This document shows positions 10,612 through 22,204 of a DNA stretch of 64,000 nucleotides, one piece after another. The notes below the pieces were generated by a model. It was not told the origin of the DNA. It searched no databases and saw nothing but the letters and a program-made list of their open reading frames with translations. How positions within the stretch are numbered: position 1 is the stretch's first letter; the number at the start of each line of letters is the position of its first letter. A program made the translations under genes and the position numbers. Source of the DNA: Papio anubis (lineage: Eukaryota > Chordata > Mammalia > Primates > Cercopithecidae); the NCBI RefSeq assembly GCF_008728515.1, contig NC_044981.1:135967937-136031936 (forward strand), in the 5' to 3' direction.

Positions 10612-11449
10612 ACTAGCATCAAAATAAACAGAAGAAAATACTAAGTGTTTGCAAAGAATTGAAGTAGTTGGAACCTTTGTGTGTTGCTGGTGGGGATGTA
10701 GAATGGTGCAGCCACTGTAGAAAACAGTACGGCGATTCCTCAGAAACTAAAAATAAAGTTACTAACACAATCCAACAATTCCACTTCTGTGTAAATACTC
10801 CAAATAATAAAAAACAGGGACTCAAACTGATATTTATACACCCGTGTTCATCACAGCACTATTTACAATAGCCAATAAGTGTTCATAGATAAACAAAATG
10901 TGGTATACACATAGAATGGAATATTACTCAGCTTTAAAAAGTAAGGATATTCTGACACATGCTACAAGATGCATGAACATTGAGAATATTTGGCTAAGTG
11001 AAACAATAAGCCAGTCACAAAAAGACAAATACCATGTGATTCCACTTATGTGAGGATTGCTTGAGCCCAGGAGTTCAAGGCCAGCCAGGGAGACATGGTG
11101 AAAAGCCTGTCTCTACAAAAAACAAAATAAATAAATTAGCCAGGTGTGGTGAAGCCCACCTGTGGTCTCAGCTACTAAGGAGACTGAAGGAAGAGAATTG
11201 CTTGGGCCTAGGAGGTCATGGCTGCAGTAAGTAGCCAAATTCATAGACAAAAAGTAGAAGTGTAGTTGATAGAAGCTGAGGTGAGGGAATGGGAAGTTGC
11301 TGTTAGAGTTTCAGTTGGAGAAGATGAAAAAGATCCGGATATTGATAGTGGTGACGGTTGTAGGACAAGTTATGTATTGAATGCCACAGATCTGTATGCT
11401 TAAAAAATGTTGATATGGTAAATTCTATGTAATGCATATTTTGCCACAA
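10612..11449 (+). mobile_element. L1M 3' end, interrupted by an Alu segment
   Basis: The ORF2 end is recognisable from ctggtggggatgtagaatgg, ttcatcacagcactattta and atgtggtatacacatagaat. The 3' UTR resumes at 11230 with caaattcatagacaaaaagt and ends with attttgccacaa at 11449. The break at about 11052-11229 holds an Alu interior segment. Divergence fits an old L1M subfamily. Frames are destroyed. Confidence 0.9.
11052..11229 (+). mobile_element. Alu interior segment (AluJ-like) lacking both ends
   Basis: Starts inside the left monomer (ttgagcccaggagttcaag), continues through the A-rich linker and stops inside the right monomer at ggctgcagtaag. The 5' ~60 bp, the 3' end and the A-tail are missing. 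No target duplication is visible. A few bases of the host L1 appear to be lost at the junction (see findings). Confidence 0.85.
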
Positions 11450-11573
11450 AGGTTTAGGACATGACTTTAATCTGTGATGGTTACAGAACAAGGTATGTAT
11501 TGAGTGCCACAGATCTATACACTTAAAAATTGTTAACATGGTAAATTCTGTGTAATGTATATTTTGCCACAAT
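11350..11573 (+). repeat. Tandem duplication of an L1M tail, 123-bp period
   Basis: The block 11350-11449 recurs, diverged, at 11473-11573. Both contain gccacagatct (11383 and 11506), a cttaaaa word, atggtaaattct and attttgccacaa. The second copy ends in an A-run at 11575-11580. Confidence 0.9.
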
Positions 11574-11659
11574 CAAAAAACAAGACCTGGAGGGTTAATT
11601 AGTGTTCTTAAGTTCTTCCATTGATAAATAGGAAAGTGAGAATTTCAACCTAGGTACAT

Positions 11660-11830
11660 GTTCATTCATTCAATCAGCAAATTTTATTAAGTTCCTACTA
11701 TATGCCAGGTACCATGCTAGTGCTGGAGTATATCGGAGAACCAAAGAAAGATCCCTGGCCATGTGTAGCTTGAATTCAAGTTGAAGGAGAGAGACAATAA
11801 ACTAAAATAATGAAAATGTAAATTATGTGG
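11660..11830 (-). mobile_element. L2 3' end, antisense
   Basis: Begins with cattcattcaatcagcaaat, then ctactatatgccaggtacca, gctggagtatatcgg and gagagacaataaac. This is the reversed L2 3' terminus. Confidence 0.85.
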
Positions 11831-12305
11831 TCTGTGAGAGGCTGGTAAGCTACTCATAAAAGGAAAATTGAAACAAGTTAAAAGAAATTAGAATTGCCAG
11901 TATAATTGACTTCTAAACCCAGGCTTCATCCAGAAACCTGTGCTATCAGGATATAATATTTCAGAAAAAAAATGAAATAATGTTATTTACCAGTTTTCTT
12001 TACTTTGGATGTGTTTTTGTTTTGGCTGTTTTCTCTTTTCCTGCAAGTACTTTATTAAGAAGGTAAAAACTGGCATGTTTTACTTCTCTATAAAAAACAG
12101 AACAGGGCTCTTTAGAACAAGCCTGAAATAATATTTCTACTCTAAGAATACCTCAGCATGTAGATTATTGTCCCTCTTACAAACCTGGGAAATAAAAGAC
12201 ACATGGGAGCTTGGGAAAGACTCATGCACCTTAATTGGGTAGAACGATCTTGGGCAATACAAGAATTCTCAGATTTTAAAATATAGATATCAATGTGTCT
12301 TTATT
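11831..12305. other. Unassigned DNA
   Basis: No repeat or gene recognised. Confidence 0.45.
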
Positions 12306-12309
12306 TAAA

Positions 12310-12683
12310 TTCCTGGATCAGGATTTTACCAGTGGTGTGGCCTTGAGAAAGACAGACTTTCTTATAAGCAAAATGAATACTAAAAATCAGCTCCACGGCC
12401 AGATGCAGTAGCTTACACCTGTAATCACAGCAGTGTGGGAGGCCAAGGCAGCAGGATCAGTTTATCCCAGGAGTTCAAGACCAGCCCCAGTAACATAGTA
12501 AAGACCATGTCTCTACAAAAAAATAAAATAAATAAATTAACCAGGCAGGTTGAAGCATGACTGTGGTCCCAGCTACTCAGGAAGCTGAGGTGGGAGGATC
12601 GCTTGAGCCTAGGAGATTGAGGCTGCAGTGAGCTATGCTCATACCACTGTAACCCAGCCTGGGTGACAGAGTGAGACTGTCTC

Positions 12684-12715
<32 letters not shown>

Positions 12716-12800
12716 CGAAATCAGTTCTACTCACTTTATAGGGCTGTTGAACGTGATAGTAGAGAAGCAGTTTGTTATTTCTCAAGCACTACATAAAGAT
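12310..12800 (+). mobile_element. MIR, sense, split by an Alu
   Basis: The left part (12310-12396) has ggtgtggccttgagaaagac and cttataagcaaaatgaat. The right part (12731-12800) resumes with cactttatagggctgttgaa. The two halves join in MIR order around the Alu at 12397-12717, which shows that the Alu is younger. Confidence 0.65.
12397..12717 (+). mobile_element. AluJ-like element with CAA microsatellite tail
   Basis: Starts ggccagatgcagtagcttac and contains both monomers with many substitutions, plus a cttgagcctaggagattgag block typical of older Alus. The tail is a (CAA)n run of about 11 units at 12683-12716. Imperfect 13-bp target duplication: aaatcagctccac before and aaatcagttctac after. 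Confidence 0.95.
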
Positions 12801-14190
12801 GAATTAGTCTGCAGTAATAATATTATAATGATATAAGCTTATTTTCATTGAATATAATCAACTGATTGTGGAAGACCCATAGTTGACCTAAATGCATACT
12901 GAGACCTTAAACATTCTCCTGTCACAAGGGAGGAAAGAACAAACTTTTTCCTGCCCAAGTGCCAACGGAGAGACAGTAGCTCTCTCATGTAACCTCTGGT
13001 GTAGAGTGAAGAATTGTCAGTGGGAACGTCAGAATCACAAAGGTCTTATAAGCAGCCATTTTATGCAGATGTCCTGAAATAGTATTGATTGCAGCATTTT
13101 TTTCTCTTCTAGAAAAGTAAATCATTTTTTTCTTCCATCTTTATGATTGTGTAAGTTCACTAAGAAGAGGAAATTGATGCATTATTTACAGCCAGCTAAT
13201 GAACTCACTGCCAGTGTAACAGAGCTCTAATTTACTCACCAAGTGAAAATGTTCAAGCTAAATTTGAATTATGTCACCCAGTGATGTGTAAATGTGTACA
13301 AAACTATGCATTAATGCACTGCCTTGTCCCGCATGGAAACCAAGTGTGGCTACCCTAGGAGGAAGTGACTGCTGGTCTGCAAGAGTGAGAACTCAATTCA
13401 TGATGCAGCTTTTTAGAAAAATTAATGCAGTATGTTTATATTTTGTATTAATTACACTATGTTACAATTATATGTGTAACTGTCTAACCTCCTCCTTTTA
13501 TACTGTGAGAGTCTGAAAGTCTTACGATGTGTCCCTATTGTTAGGGGAATACTTGGCACATTGGTGGCGGGGTATTGCAGCTGGAATCACTTCCTGATTC
13601 AATGTTGAAAGCCTGAGTGGTCCATGATTTGTAGTGCAACCCAGGCAGCTCTCGATGAGGAAGGAGACTTGCTTGGGACACAATCTGAGAAAGGCTTGGT
13701 ACTCAGCAAAGGCCTGACTCCAGGCATGAAGACAAAGGTTCAGGACATGACTAATCTCTGCACATGGGTGGAGCACTACCTCATATCAATATTGGTTTCT
13801 CATCTAGAAAATTCTTGGTTACACGGACCACAAATCAGAAACCAATGTCAGTGAAAGGAAATTTTAGACTTAAAGGCCTCATACTACGATGCCACTAATA
13901 AGACAGGGAAAGAAATCAAAGCATGAAATTCAATGGAATGAAGCAGGAAAAAAGTGAGGGTAAAAGAATTAGACAACATGTTAAGGAAGAAACTGATTCA
14001 GATAAAACAGTGCAAGCAAACACAGGAGGAGGATAAATGTCAATATGGAATTAGAGCATTTCAGCACTGAAAGTACAGGAATATTCTAGAAAGTTGTCTC
14101 ATAAAATAAAGGACATCATATGATTTCCCAAATGTTTACATTGAAACACAGCAGAGAGATGTGACAGCAGTCTGGGCTTAAGAGATCAAT
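12801..14190. other. Unassigned single-copy-like DNA
   Basis: About 1.4 kb with no recognised repeat. The section 13520-13850 is richer in G+C than its surroundings and has overlapping open frames of 76-84 aa on both strands. Neither resembles a known protein, so I do not call a gene. Confidence 0.4.
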
Positions 14191-14194
14191 TTAG

Positions 14195-14780
14195 GAGCGA
14201 CCAGCCTCCAGGTTCTCCCCTCTGGCATCCTTCTTATATACTTTCAGTAATCTTTCCAAAACATGGATATAATCATGTCATTGCCTGTATACAAAAGTCT
14301 TCAATGAATCCCCAGGATATGAAAAATAAAGTTTAAATACTTCAACATAAGCATTCAAATACCAAAGTTTGACCCTTTCTAAACTTTTCCATCCAATTTC
14401 CCCGCCCCTGACTTTCCACAGAGCTGTGGCATCAGCCCATGTACTCATTTGACTGCAAGCATGTTTGGCAAAATCCTTTGGATTTTTGCTCAGACCATTT
14501 TATCAGTCTAGATTGCATTTCCCCATAACTAACCAACTGCTGAAATCCAATTTATTTATCAAGGCCCTTTAAAAATCTTGGTTACTCCAAAAAAGATTTT
14601 CTACATTTTCCCAGGTGAATTTCTCCCTCAGTACAGCTTTTGTATTCTACTGGTGTAACATTGGCAAGTGTTATTTAGGCTCACGTCCATCTCTGCACCC
14701 AGACTATGGACCTTCAGAGGGCAGAAGCCCCATAGTCCCTATACTCTTAAATTTAGCAAATAGTCCTTACTCAAAAAAAA
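14195..14780 (+). mobile_element. L2 3' region, sense
   Basis: Runs in L2 order: aatctttccaaaacatggat, gtcttcaatgaatccccagg, aaaataaagtttaaatactt, and then cctctgcacccagactatgg-like sequence near the 3' end. About 580 bp of a diverged L2. Confidence 0.8.
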
Positions 14781-15995
14781 AAAATGTTTCTGGCAATAAT
14801 CTCAAACATAAATTAAACATTTTTAAATCCCTCCTTTGTATGAGTATTTTTATTACTATTAAAATCAATTATTACTATGATGTTTAAATTAACTTAAAAA
14901 AACTTCGTTTCCAACCGCAAAAAAAGCCTAAGAAGTTTTCCTCTATACTGTCTTTAATAATTGATTGTTTACCATGCAGTTATTTGCACAGTAAAAAAAT
15001 ATTTATTTATCAACTTATTTATAAGCATTTTTACTCAATTTCTGAAGAATCAGAAAAGCATATTGAAGATATATTCTGCACTGTTTGGTGGCTTTCAAAT
15101 ATTCAGAAGGAAGAGTCTAGCTTCTCTGAAAATTCTTTTATGACAGTAAGGTAATTGATCACCGTGAGGAAGAGATTCTGAATAACAGCATGGGGGAGAA
15201 TATGGTTCCAAGTTCTGTTGTGAATCTGCCTACCAGAATCAGGCTGAAAGAAAGTAAAACCATTTAATGATCATAAAATGATAAGGGATAATAACATAGA
15301 TACTTACCTAATCAATTTAACAAATGACTCTGGAAACTTGAGCTGTTCTTATATAGGAGGGGAGATGGGGACATGGGGGTGACAACCTCATAACTTTTCT
15401 CTTCCTTGTAAAAAAAAAAATGAAAGTACTTTTGTAAAAAACAAACCCCAAACCTAGCATTTTCAGTAGGGTGGAATTGTGAGAGAGCTTGTAGATTTGG
15501 AGAAGAACCAGTATTTCCCTATAGCTGCAGTGTCACGAATACAGGAAGAAGAGTTAGGCAGAGATTAAAGCTTAAATGAATTTGTAGATCATATTAAAAC
15601 CTTTGAATAATTTTGATTGCAGAATTCTGCCTAATGTATCATTAATTTAATTAAGTTGACCTTAATTAAAATTAAAATTTAATTAAAATTCTTAAAATTA
15701 AAACTTAATCAAAATTCTTCATAAATATTGTTTGAATGACTATTTCTATCCAATTCATATGTTATTATATTGTTTGTTTAAGGATAACTTGGATGTTGGG
15801 TATTTTGGTATTTTTAAAATTTTTTTTCACTATTATAAACATCACAATGGTAAACATCTTTGTAAACCTTTGTTTCTTCTTGTCCATCTCTGAATTTTTT
15901 CTAGAAGAGGCATTCTTAAGGTAAAACTAGAAACATATTAGAATCAAAGAAGTCAGACATAATCATGGCCCTATTCCAGGTTCTCATTTTTCTTT
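14781..15995. other. AT-rich unassigned DNA with an internal ATTAA-rich tract
   Basis: A low-complexity ttaattaaa/aattaaaatt tract lies at 15640-15715. No gene or named repeat recognised elsewhere. Confidence 0.45.
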
Positions 15996-16009
15996 AGTTA
16001 GAAAAATGT

Positions 16010-16180
16010 GGGATTGCTACAACAGCCTATTAATTAATCTCCCAGCATCCAGTCTCGCACCCCTCCAATCCACTCCCTGTATTAAGCCAAAATAAACTTT
16101 CTAAACTATAAATCTGATCACGTCCTCCCTACTAACCTCAAACAATAGCTCCTCAATGTGTCATGTGTGAACTAGTGAAC
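16010..16180 (+). mobile_element. L2 fragment, sense
   Basis: Contains gattgctacaacagcctatt, cccctccaatccactccctg and aatctgatcacgtcctccct, the order of an internal L2 segment just upstream of the region seen at 14195. Confidence 0.8.
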
Positions 16181-16905
16181 TATCCAAATTCAAGAACATG
16201 TTAAGACTTCTAATATATATTCCTGAATTGCTTGCAGGAAAGTAGCAGCAATTCATACTCCAACAAGCCGTGTACAAGATATGGATCTTACGCCATTACC
16301 AACATACAGTATTCTCATATGTCACACATATCATAGTGATTTGTTGTTATCTGTCTCTCTCATTAATTTATAAACTACTTACAATCAGGAATGCTGCCCT
16401 ATTCATCATTGAATGCTAACACCAGAGTTGAGATAGTGAGCATTGAAAGAATTAATACTACCTAGCACAAGTACTTCATCTGTATGTAGGATTTAAAATT
16501 CCTTTACCCTTTGCCCTGCTGTGATTTAAGGACAGGCAAGGTCAAGGCCAGGAGTTGAAAGGTCAAACAGAGGTTGCAGTATCTGATATGAAACCAAAGG
16601 TCAAGGTAAGTAATGCAAAGGCCATAGTTCAGAGTATCTGACAAAAGTTGAGCTTTTATAGATTATTTTATTATTGTTTTTAAGTTCCCTGCATCCTATA
16701 TACTAAGTAACATATAGTTATTTGACTGAAAAAGCCCAGGTAGGGAAATCAGGTGATATAGCCCCATCTTACTCAGTTATGCTCCTTTGAAGAATGCCTT
16801 TCTATTGGAACTAACTGAACAGTTTCATATGCAAGGCAAGCCATTGCAGGGACGGTTCGTCTACTCTTCATAGAAGCCTCATGAGTGTGCATCCTCCCTC
16901 TAGCA
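16181..16905. other. Unassigned DNA with three AGGTCA half-sites
   Basis: No repeat recognised. Three aaggtca words lie at 16538, 16559 and 16597 in the same orientation (see findings). Confidence 0.45.
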
Positions 16906-16910
16906 GAGTG

Positions 16911-17052
16911 CCTTTCAAACTTGAAGATGCATGCAAATCACTGGAGAATCTTGTTATTCTGATACAGAAACCCTTGCTTGGGTATTCTGCATTTCTAACA
17001 AGTTCTCAGGTAATGCTGCTGATACACGGACCACACTTTGAGTAGGCATATT
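16911..17052 (-). mobile_element. MER5A-type hAT-Charlie MITE, antisense
   Basis: Contains caaatcactggagaatcttg, tgcatttctaacaagttctc and acggaccacactttgagtag, the reversed end of MER5A. The left part is shortened. Confidence 0.8.
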
Positions 17053-17180
17053 CGAGCATATTTTCTGCTTAATCTCAAAGTACTGTTATGAAACTTAAGT
17101 ACCAAGAATCTACGCAATGGACCCTGGTTATTATTTAAGTACTTCATGGATGCTCGTTGTGGAAGCATCTTTTCATCCCT

Positions 17181-17400
17181 TCCAGCAGGTCTCAAACTTG
17201 GCTACATGTTGCAAGCACCTGGGAAACCGTTAAAACATACTCATGGATGCCAGGGTTCCATTCAGATGAATCACATAAAAATATCTTGGGAAGGAGACCA
17301 GGGGTGGGTATTTTTTAAAGCTTCTCAGGTGACTTTTTTCTCATATAAGGGGAATTGCATGGTGCTGAATTGCAAGTGCACCTGAATTCTGAGTTTGAGG
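17181..17400. mobile_element. MER5/MER-type hAT MITE, second copy
   Basis: Begins caggtctcaaacttggctac, then caagcacctgggaaaccgtt, and includes gtattttttaaagcttctca followed by caggtgac. The layout matches a hAT-Charlie MITE related to MER5. The exact subfamily is uncertain. Confidence 0.65.
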
Positions 17401-17504
17401 CTCTAGGTCCTCCTTTTGGATGACACACCAGAGGGGCATTAGGTATTTAGGAGAAGTGCAGGCAGCACCTTGTGGAAATCCATTCTACTCTTTGGCATAT
17501 GTAG

Positions 17505-17685
17505 TGGTTGCCAACCCATCAAAGCTTCAGAAATCAGACTTGCCTCTGGAATTTTGTACACCTACAGATTTGCAGGTACCACCAGTGGGTAGGCAAGGCT
17601 CTGAAATCTGGATGTTGTTGTTTTAATGCTTTTAAATGTTTCTCAGTGATTCTGATGCCCCACCAAGTTTGAAACCACAGCATGC
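17505..17685. mobile_element. Further MER5-like fragment
   Basis: Begins gtggttgccaacccatc and ends ttctcagtgattctgatgcc then caccaagtttgaaaccac, again in the style of a MER5-like MITE. Highly diverged. Confidence 0.5.
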
Positions 17686-17689
17686 ATAC

Positions 17690-19550
17690 CAGCTAGAGAA
17701 AAGGGAAATTCATCAAATACGTACTATGATAGTAACTCTGCTAACAAACAAAGGTCTAGTTATATCTTTAATGCCTCAAATAATAGCCAATTTACCGAAA
17801 TACATAAGTTCTTTGATGTCAAATCTTCACAAAATAATCATAATTAATAGATTCATCACTTTTTACCTGGTTTGGAGGGTTCTGCCAGTAGTACTTTGAC
17901 CATTGTTCAGCTTCTCTAAGAAACACTTAAGCCTTCCTTGATTGTGACTTTGGCTTCGCTATGCCTCGAGTTTCCCAAGCTGTGTATGTATTGATGGAAC
18001 TCACAGGAAAAGACTCAATAAGAGTTCTGTTGTGCTTTAACTACAAAGCACCCTTTAAATAACTTTCTCTTCTATGGGAAAATTCAACTGAAGTGTCTTG
18101 GGATGGCCAAACACAATTATCTACAGAGGAGTATATTGCTTCAGAAAGGATAAACCACCAAAAGCAGGGTCCTTGACCTAAGAGGCTTAAGCTTGAAGAT
18201 GGGGTAAACAAATGTAAGATAACTTTAAAACAGAGTCAATCTCAAGGCTGGAGAGCCAGCAGCCCTAGAGGCTGTGCAGAAGCAGAGTGGAATTCACTTC
18301 TAGCACCTCACAAAATAAACCGACTTCTAGAAAACCCTGGTTACTTTCAGATCCAAGAATAGTTTAGAACTTGAGGTTTTTAGTTTTAGGCTTTTATAGG
18401 GAAAGTTGGAAATAAGATATTCAATTCAAAATGTGGTTGTTTTAGCTTCAGTTAACATTATATAGATGAGATTTATCACTATCTAGGCCAGGTTTGCTAC
18501 CAATTTCGTTTTAATTATTTTCCTGAGTAGATTGTTATATGATGCCAAGATGTTTCCATTGGTCTATTTAATAGTTTTATTTCTATTTTTATTTATTTTT
18601 TTGGTTAGGCTAAGATATCTATTGAATTAATTTATTTATTTTTATTAACATAACTCAGTATTAATACACAAAATAAATTTGACAGGAGCTGAGCAAATGC
18701 TTGGCAGTCTCAATTTCATTTGCAATTAGTCTTTCAGAGTATTCTGCCTTTGGCTCCATAATGTTAGTATAGGAAAGAAAATATAGTCAAATCCCTAAGT
18801 GATATTTGGTCATTAATAGTTTAATGTGTGTTTATTTTTTTCTTCCAGGTTTTTATTTCAGAAAATAAATCCTGGATTATGTTCTCAAAGGAATTAGAAT
18901 TATTTTGTGTATCTTTTTGTTAAAACCCTGTAGGCATTTTTTTCCCCTAGTGGGTTTTATAAAGGTTTAACAACTGGCAGCCCTGGAATCTGATGACCTC
19001 TTTCTTTCCTTTGACTAGATAAGGTAGTACAGCTGCTTGGTAACTTTTCCCATAGAGGCTGCCAATGGTGCTGGGGGCCGGGATGTCCCTCTGTAATTCG
19101 ATCTCAACATAGGATCAGACCTGGTCCTTGTCAGGGCTGAAATTGTGTGCTATATTAAGTTACATTTAGTGGTTTCTGTCCTACTCCTTAAACTACTGTT
19201 TGCAGAGACCATCCAACCTACAGAACTTCCTTGAGTCTGTTGGGGAACCAAGTTACAGCAGTCCACATGGTCATTCAGTCGACAGGCTGTCTGGAGCCAG
19301 CTTCTTTAGAATCCACTGGTGATGTTTCTGGCAAAACGATTCACATTTCTAGTAAAATCTCATCACATAAGGAAAGTTAATAATCTTTGGTGAGAAATGA
19401 CTTGGGCTATGAACCTGCAGAGCAGGAAATTGAGAAGTGGTCAGGCAAAGTTTAGAGATGAGCATTTTGGTTTTGGTGCATTGCTTTTACTTAGCCTGCC
19501 CTAACCTTACACCTTCTTTTGTGTCTGCATTTGTAACTTCTTGTGCCCCC
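17690..19550. other. Repeat-poor unassigned block
   Basis: No family recognised. The section 19030-19330 is richer in G+C (for example tgctgggggccgggatgtcc) than the AT-rich sequence before it and may be an old element I cannot name. No coding exon seen. Confidence 0.4.
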
Positions 19551-19554
19551 ACTG

Positions 19555-19727
19555 TTATCCTCTAGTTCACTGATGTTCAGACCCAGGTGTGCATGAGACT
19601 CATTCCTAGGCCTTATCCACAGAGAGCCTGATGCAGAAGTTTGGTGCAAGGTCTTAGAGGCTACATTTTTAACAAACACCCGAGGTGCTCCTCATTCAGG
19701 TGGTCTAAGAACTATGCTGTGAGAAAA
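19555..19727 (-). mobile_element. MER5A-type MITE, antisense
   Basis: Contains gtgtgcatgagactcattcc, ctacatttttaacaaacacc, aggtgctcctcattcaggtg and gtctaagaactatg, the MER5A order in reverse. Confidence 0.75.
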
Positions 19728-19891
19728 GCATCATTAACAAAATGTGCTATCACTCAGCCGACATTTGTCAAAAGGAAAGTACACCTCATAGATTATTCAT
19801 ATTTTGTTGTGTCAACCTACCCTCAAAAAGTAAAATTATATTGGGAGATATACATACACAGAAAAATCTATTCCAAGATACCTATGCGAAA

Positions 19892-19941
19892 CAGTAGTAT
19901 AGGTATAGACTGAAATATAGGTATAGTAGTATAGACTGAAA
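19892..19941. repeat. Short tandem repeat of a TAGTATAGGTATAG unit
   Basis: The words agtagtataggtatagactg and aggtatagtagtatagactg follow each other with about a 36-bp period. Confidence 0.6.
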
Positions 19942-20619
19942 ATGCTTGATGAGTTAAGAAAAGGGGTAGTTACTATTAGCAGCTGTGGTCATGGAAATCT
20001 GCCCAATGCTTTAATTTCTTCACTTTCAGAAAAGCTGTTTTTGAAACAGCAAATTTTAAGTAGGAGGGAAACAGGGATTTGCCTACAATCCCAGCTGATG
20101 GTAGAAATACATTTTTTAGAGACTTCATTTATGAAATCAGCATGCATTAAGCATATGCTATGTGAAAGGTATGTTTTGTTTGTTCATTTTTAAGGCCACC
20201 TCATATCTACTCTGATCAGAATTTAAGTCCTTGGCATTCTTCAACTCTTCTAAAGCAATAGAACGTCTTTAGTAGGTTTGAAAAGGAAAAAGGCATTCCT
20301 TACAATTTGACCCCAAAAAACACCAGAGCTCTTCAAAAAGTCAATTCACTCTTACAAAATCTAATGAGGGATTTAAACCATTTTAATATGGCTCAATTTA
20401 TTACAGCCACTACTTGTGCTGCTGCTGTGGCTGCGGCTGCTGGTCACATGGGGTGAGGGGTGTATTTTTGCTACTGAAATGTAGAAATGTGCACTGGCAC
20501 ATGGTACATTTTTTCTTACGTCAAAATAGAATAGTAGAAAGATTCAAAGACTGTGTGAATCAGGTGATGATAGCTTCTAATACCAAGGCTGGCATTCACT
20601 TTGACGTTAAGTAAATAAA

Positions 20620-20695
20620 TTAATCTTTCTGTTTCCTAGTCTTTTGTAAAATGGAGGTATTAATAATTCTATCTTGAGGATTTACTGGGAAGGTA
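20620..20695 (+). mobile_element. Possible MIR fragment, sense
   Basis: The words ctgtttcctagtcttttgta and aaatggaggtattaataatt recall the MIR core. Only a short piece remains. Confidence 0.5.
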
Positions 20696-20941
20696 AATAA
20701 AAGTAATAGTAGAAGTCCTAGTAAATTAAGGAAGATGTTTGTATATAAAGCATTATTTAAAAAATATGTACACACACATACACACATTTTTTTTTTTTTT
20801 TTGCCTCCCTGCAAGTCTGCAAGGCAACGTATGTAATGAAATTAAGCCTCTTGCAATGGGGCTTTGTATTCTCTGACTTTCATTGATGCACTTCTCTCCT
20901 GCCTCTGTTATCACTCTTGGCAATGCAAGAATGAGGTTCAA

Positions 20942-21305
20942 AATCCTAAGCCAAATTAATACTTAATTGGACTTACATAAGTACTATATTAAAGTTGAAA
21001 TATATAATTATAGCAATGATGGACTAATACGTGATAATGTTATCAAGAGTTTAATATTGTTCTAGTGATTTCTTAATATTAAATGACATTATTATTGGTT
21101 TTAATCAAACAATAAGAAAAAAAGCTAAATTTCAAAAATACTATTTTATAAGCACCAACAAATTTTGTTGAGATACTTCTCTAAAGGAAGCATTTTAGTT
21201 TCTAGAACCTGGAATTTCTATTGCAAATTAAAGAATCTGTGTTATTAGCATGGCCATTTACAGTTGAGCCATGACATTTTAAACTGAGATAGAGACTTGG
21301 TTGCT
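20942..21305. other. Unassigned AT-rich DNA
   Basis: No repeat or gene recognised. Confidence 0.45.
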
Positions 21306-21314
21306 TTTCACAGA

Positions 21315-21540
21315 AACATTGAACACCTACTCTGTGCAATACTCTGTACTTGGTAATGTAGGAGACATAAAAATATTTAAATATTGTTTAAAAAATGTAC
21401 CTTGAGAGAAACACTGATAAAGAGAAATGGGAGTGAAAGAAATAATGAAAGTAAATAAATCGTTTGTCTAAGATTGAAAACTAGTAAAGCCAAGACGCAA
21501 AACGAACTGTAGATTTACTCTATTGTTCTACCATGCTCCT
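21315..21540 (-). mobile_element. Possible L2/MIR remains, antisense
   Basis: The words acattgaacacctactctgt and tggtaatgtaggagacataa resemble a reversed L2 end. Further on, aagattgaaaactagtaaag resembles a reversed MIR. Weak. Confidence 0.4.
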
Positions 21541-22060
21541 CTGTATCATTAAGCTTAATTGCAAAGAGTGACCTTATCTAGTTACAAAGTTGGGTTTTTT
21601 TTTTCTGATTAGTTTCATACTTTGCACATCAAAAGAAGAAAATAAGGTATTTGAAATGTTTCACCCTATTAAGAAACAACTTTAATGACTGAACCAACAT
21701 AGTGTATTATTAGGACATATTCCTAACCTTGCCCCTTTCTTTCTATCTTTGTTCATTATAGCATCATCCCACTACACTCCAGCCCCTATCATCAGCAATC
21801 CATGCAGGTAGTAGACTTATCTGTGGCTTCTATGTAAGCTCAGTGTTTACGGAGTAAAATTGTTCCTCATCCAAGGGATTTTTTTACTTACTTAAACCAA
21901 TTATATAAGCTGCCATGTTTTCTTTGAACAGTTTGACAAATACTGTCTTTTATTGGTTAGAAAAAGAAAGTGGCCCAAAGCATTTATACCTCTTTAGCAT
22001 GTACTGTTTGAAAGTTTGAGCATGACATGAGATAGGATGCTTTGGAATCCTCGATACCAT
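21541..22060. other. Unassigned DNA
   Basis: No repeat or gene recognised. A T-run lies at 21595-21604. Confidence 0.45.
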
Positions 22061-22204
22061 TTCTTCCTCTGGCACATGTGATGCAGCAGCAAGACAGAGT
22101 ATTATTTCCTTGCTGGAATAACATAAAGCCTAGTCAGCCAAGGCAATTTCACAGTGCCTGACCAAAACACCTTGGCTGCTGCTCCCACGCAGGGAGACTT
22201 TTTG

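Noticed and set aside
11303..11572. 89-aa minus-strand frame with an internal repeat
   Set aside because: The repeat in the protein is just the tandem L1M tail duplication read in antisense.
13522..13854. Overlapping 84-aa and 76-aa frames on opposite strands
   Set aside because: Slightly higher G+C explains longer chance frames. Neither resembles a known protein.
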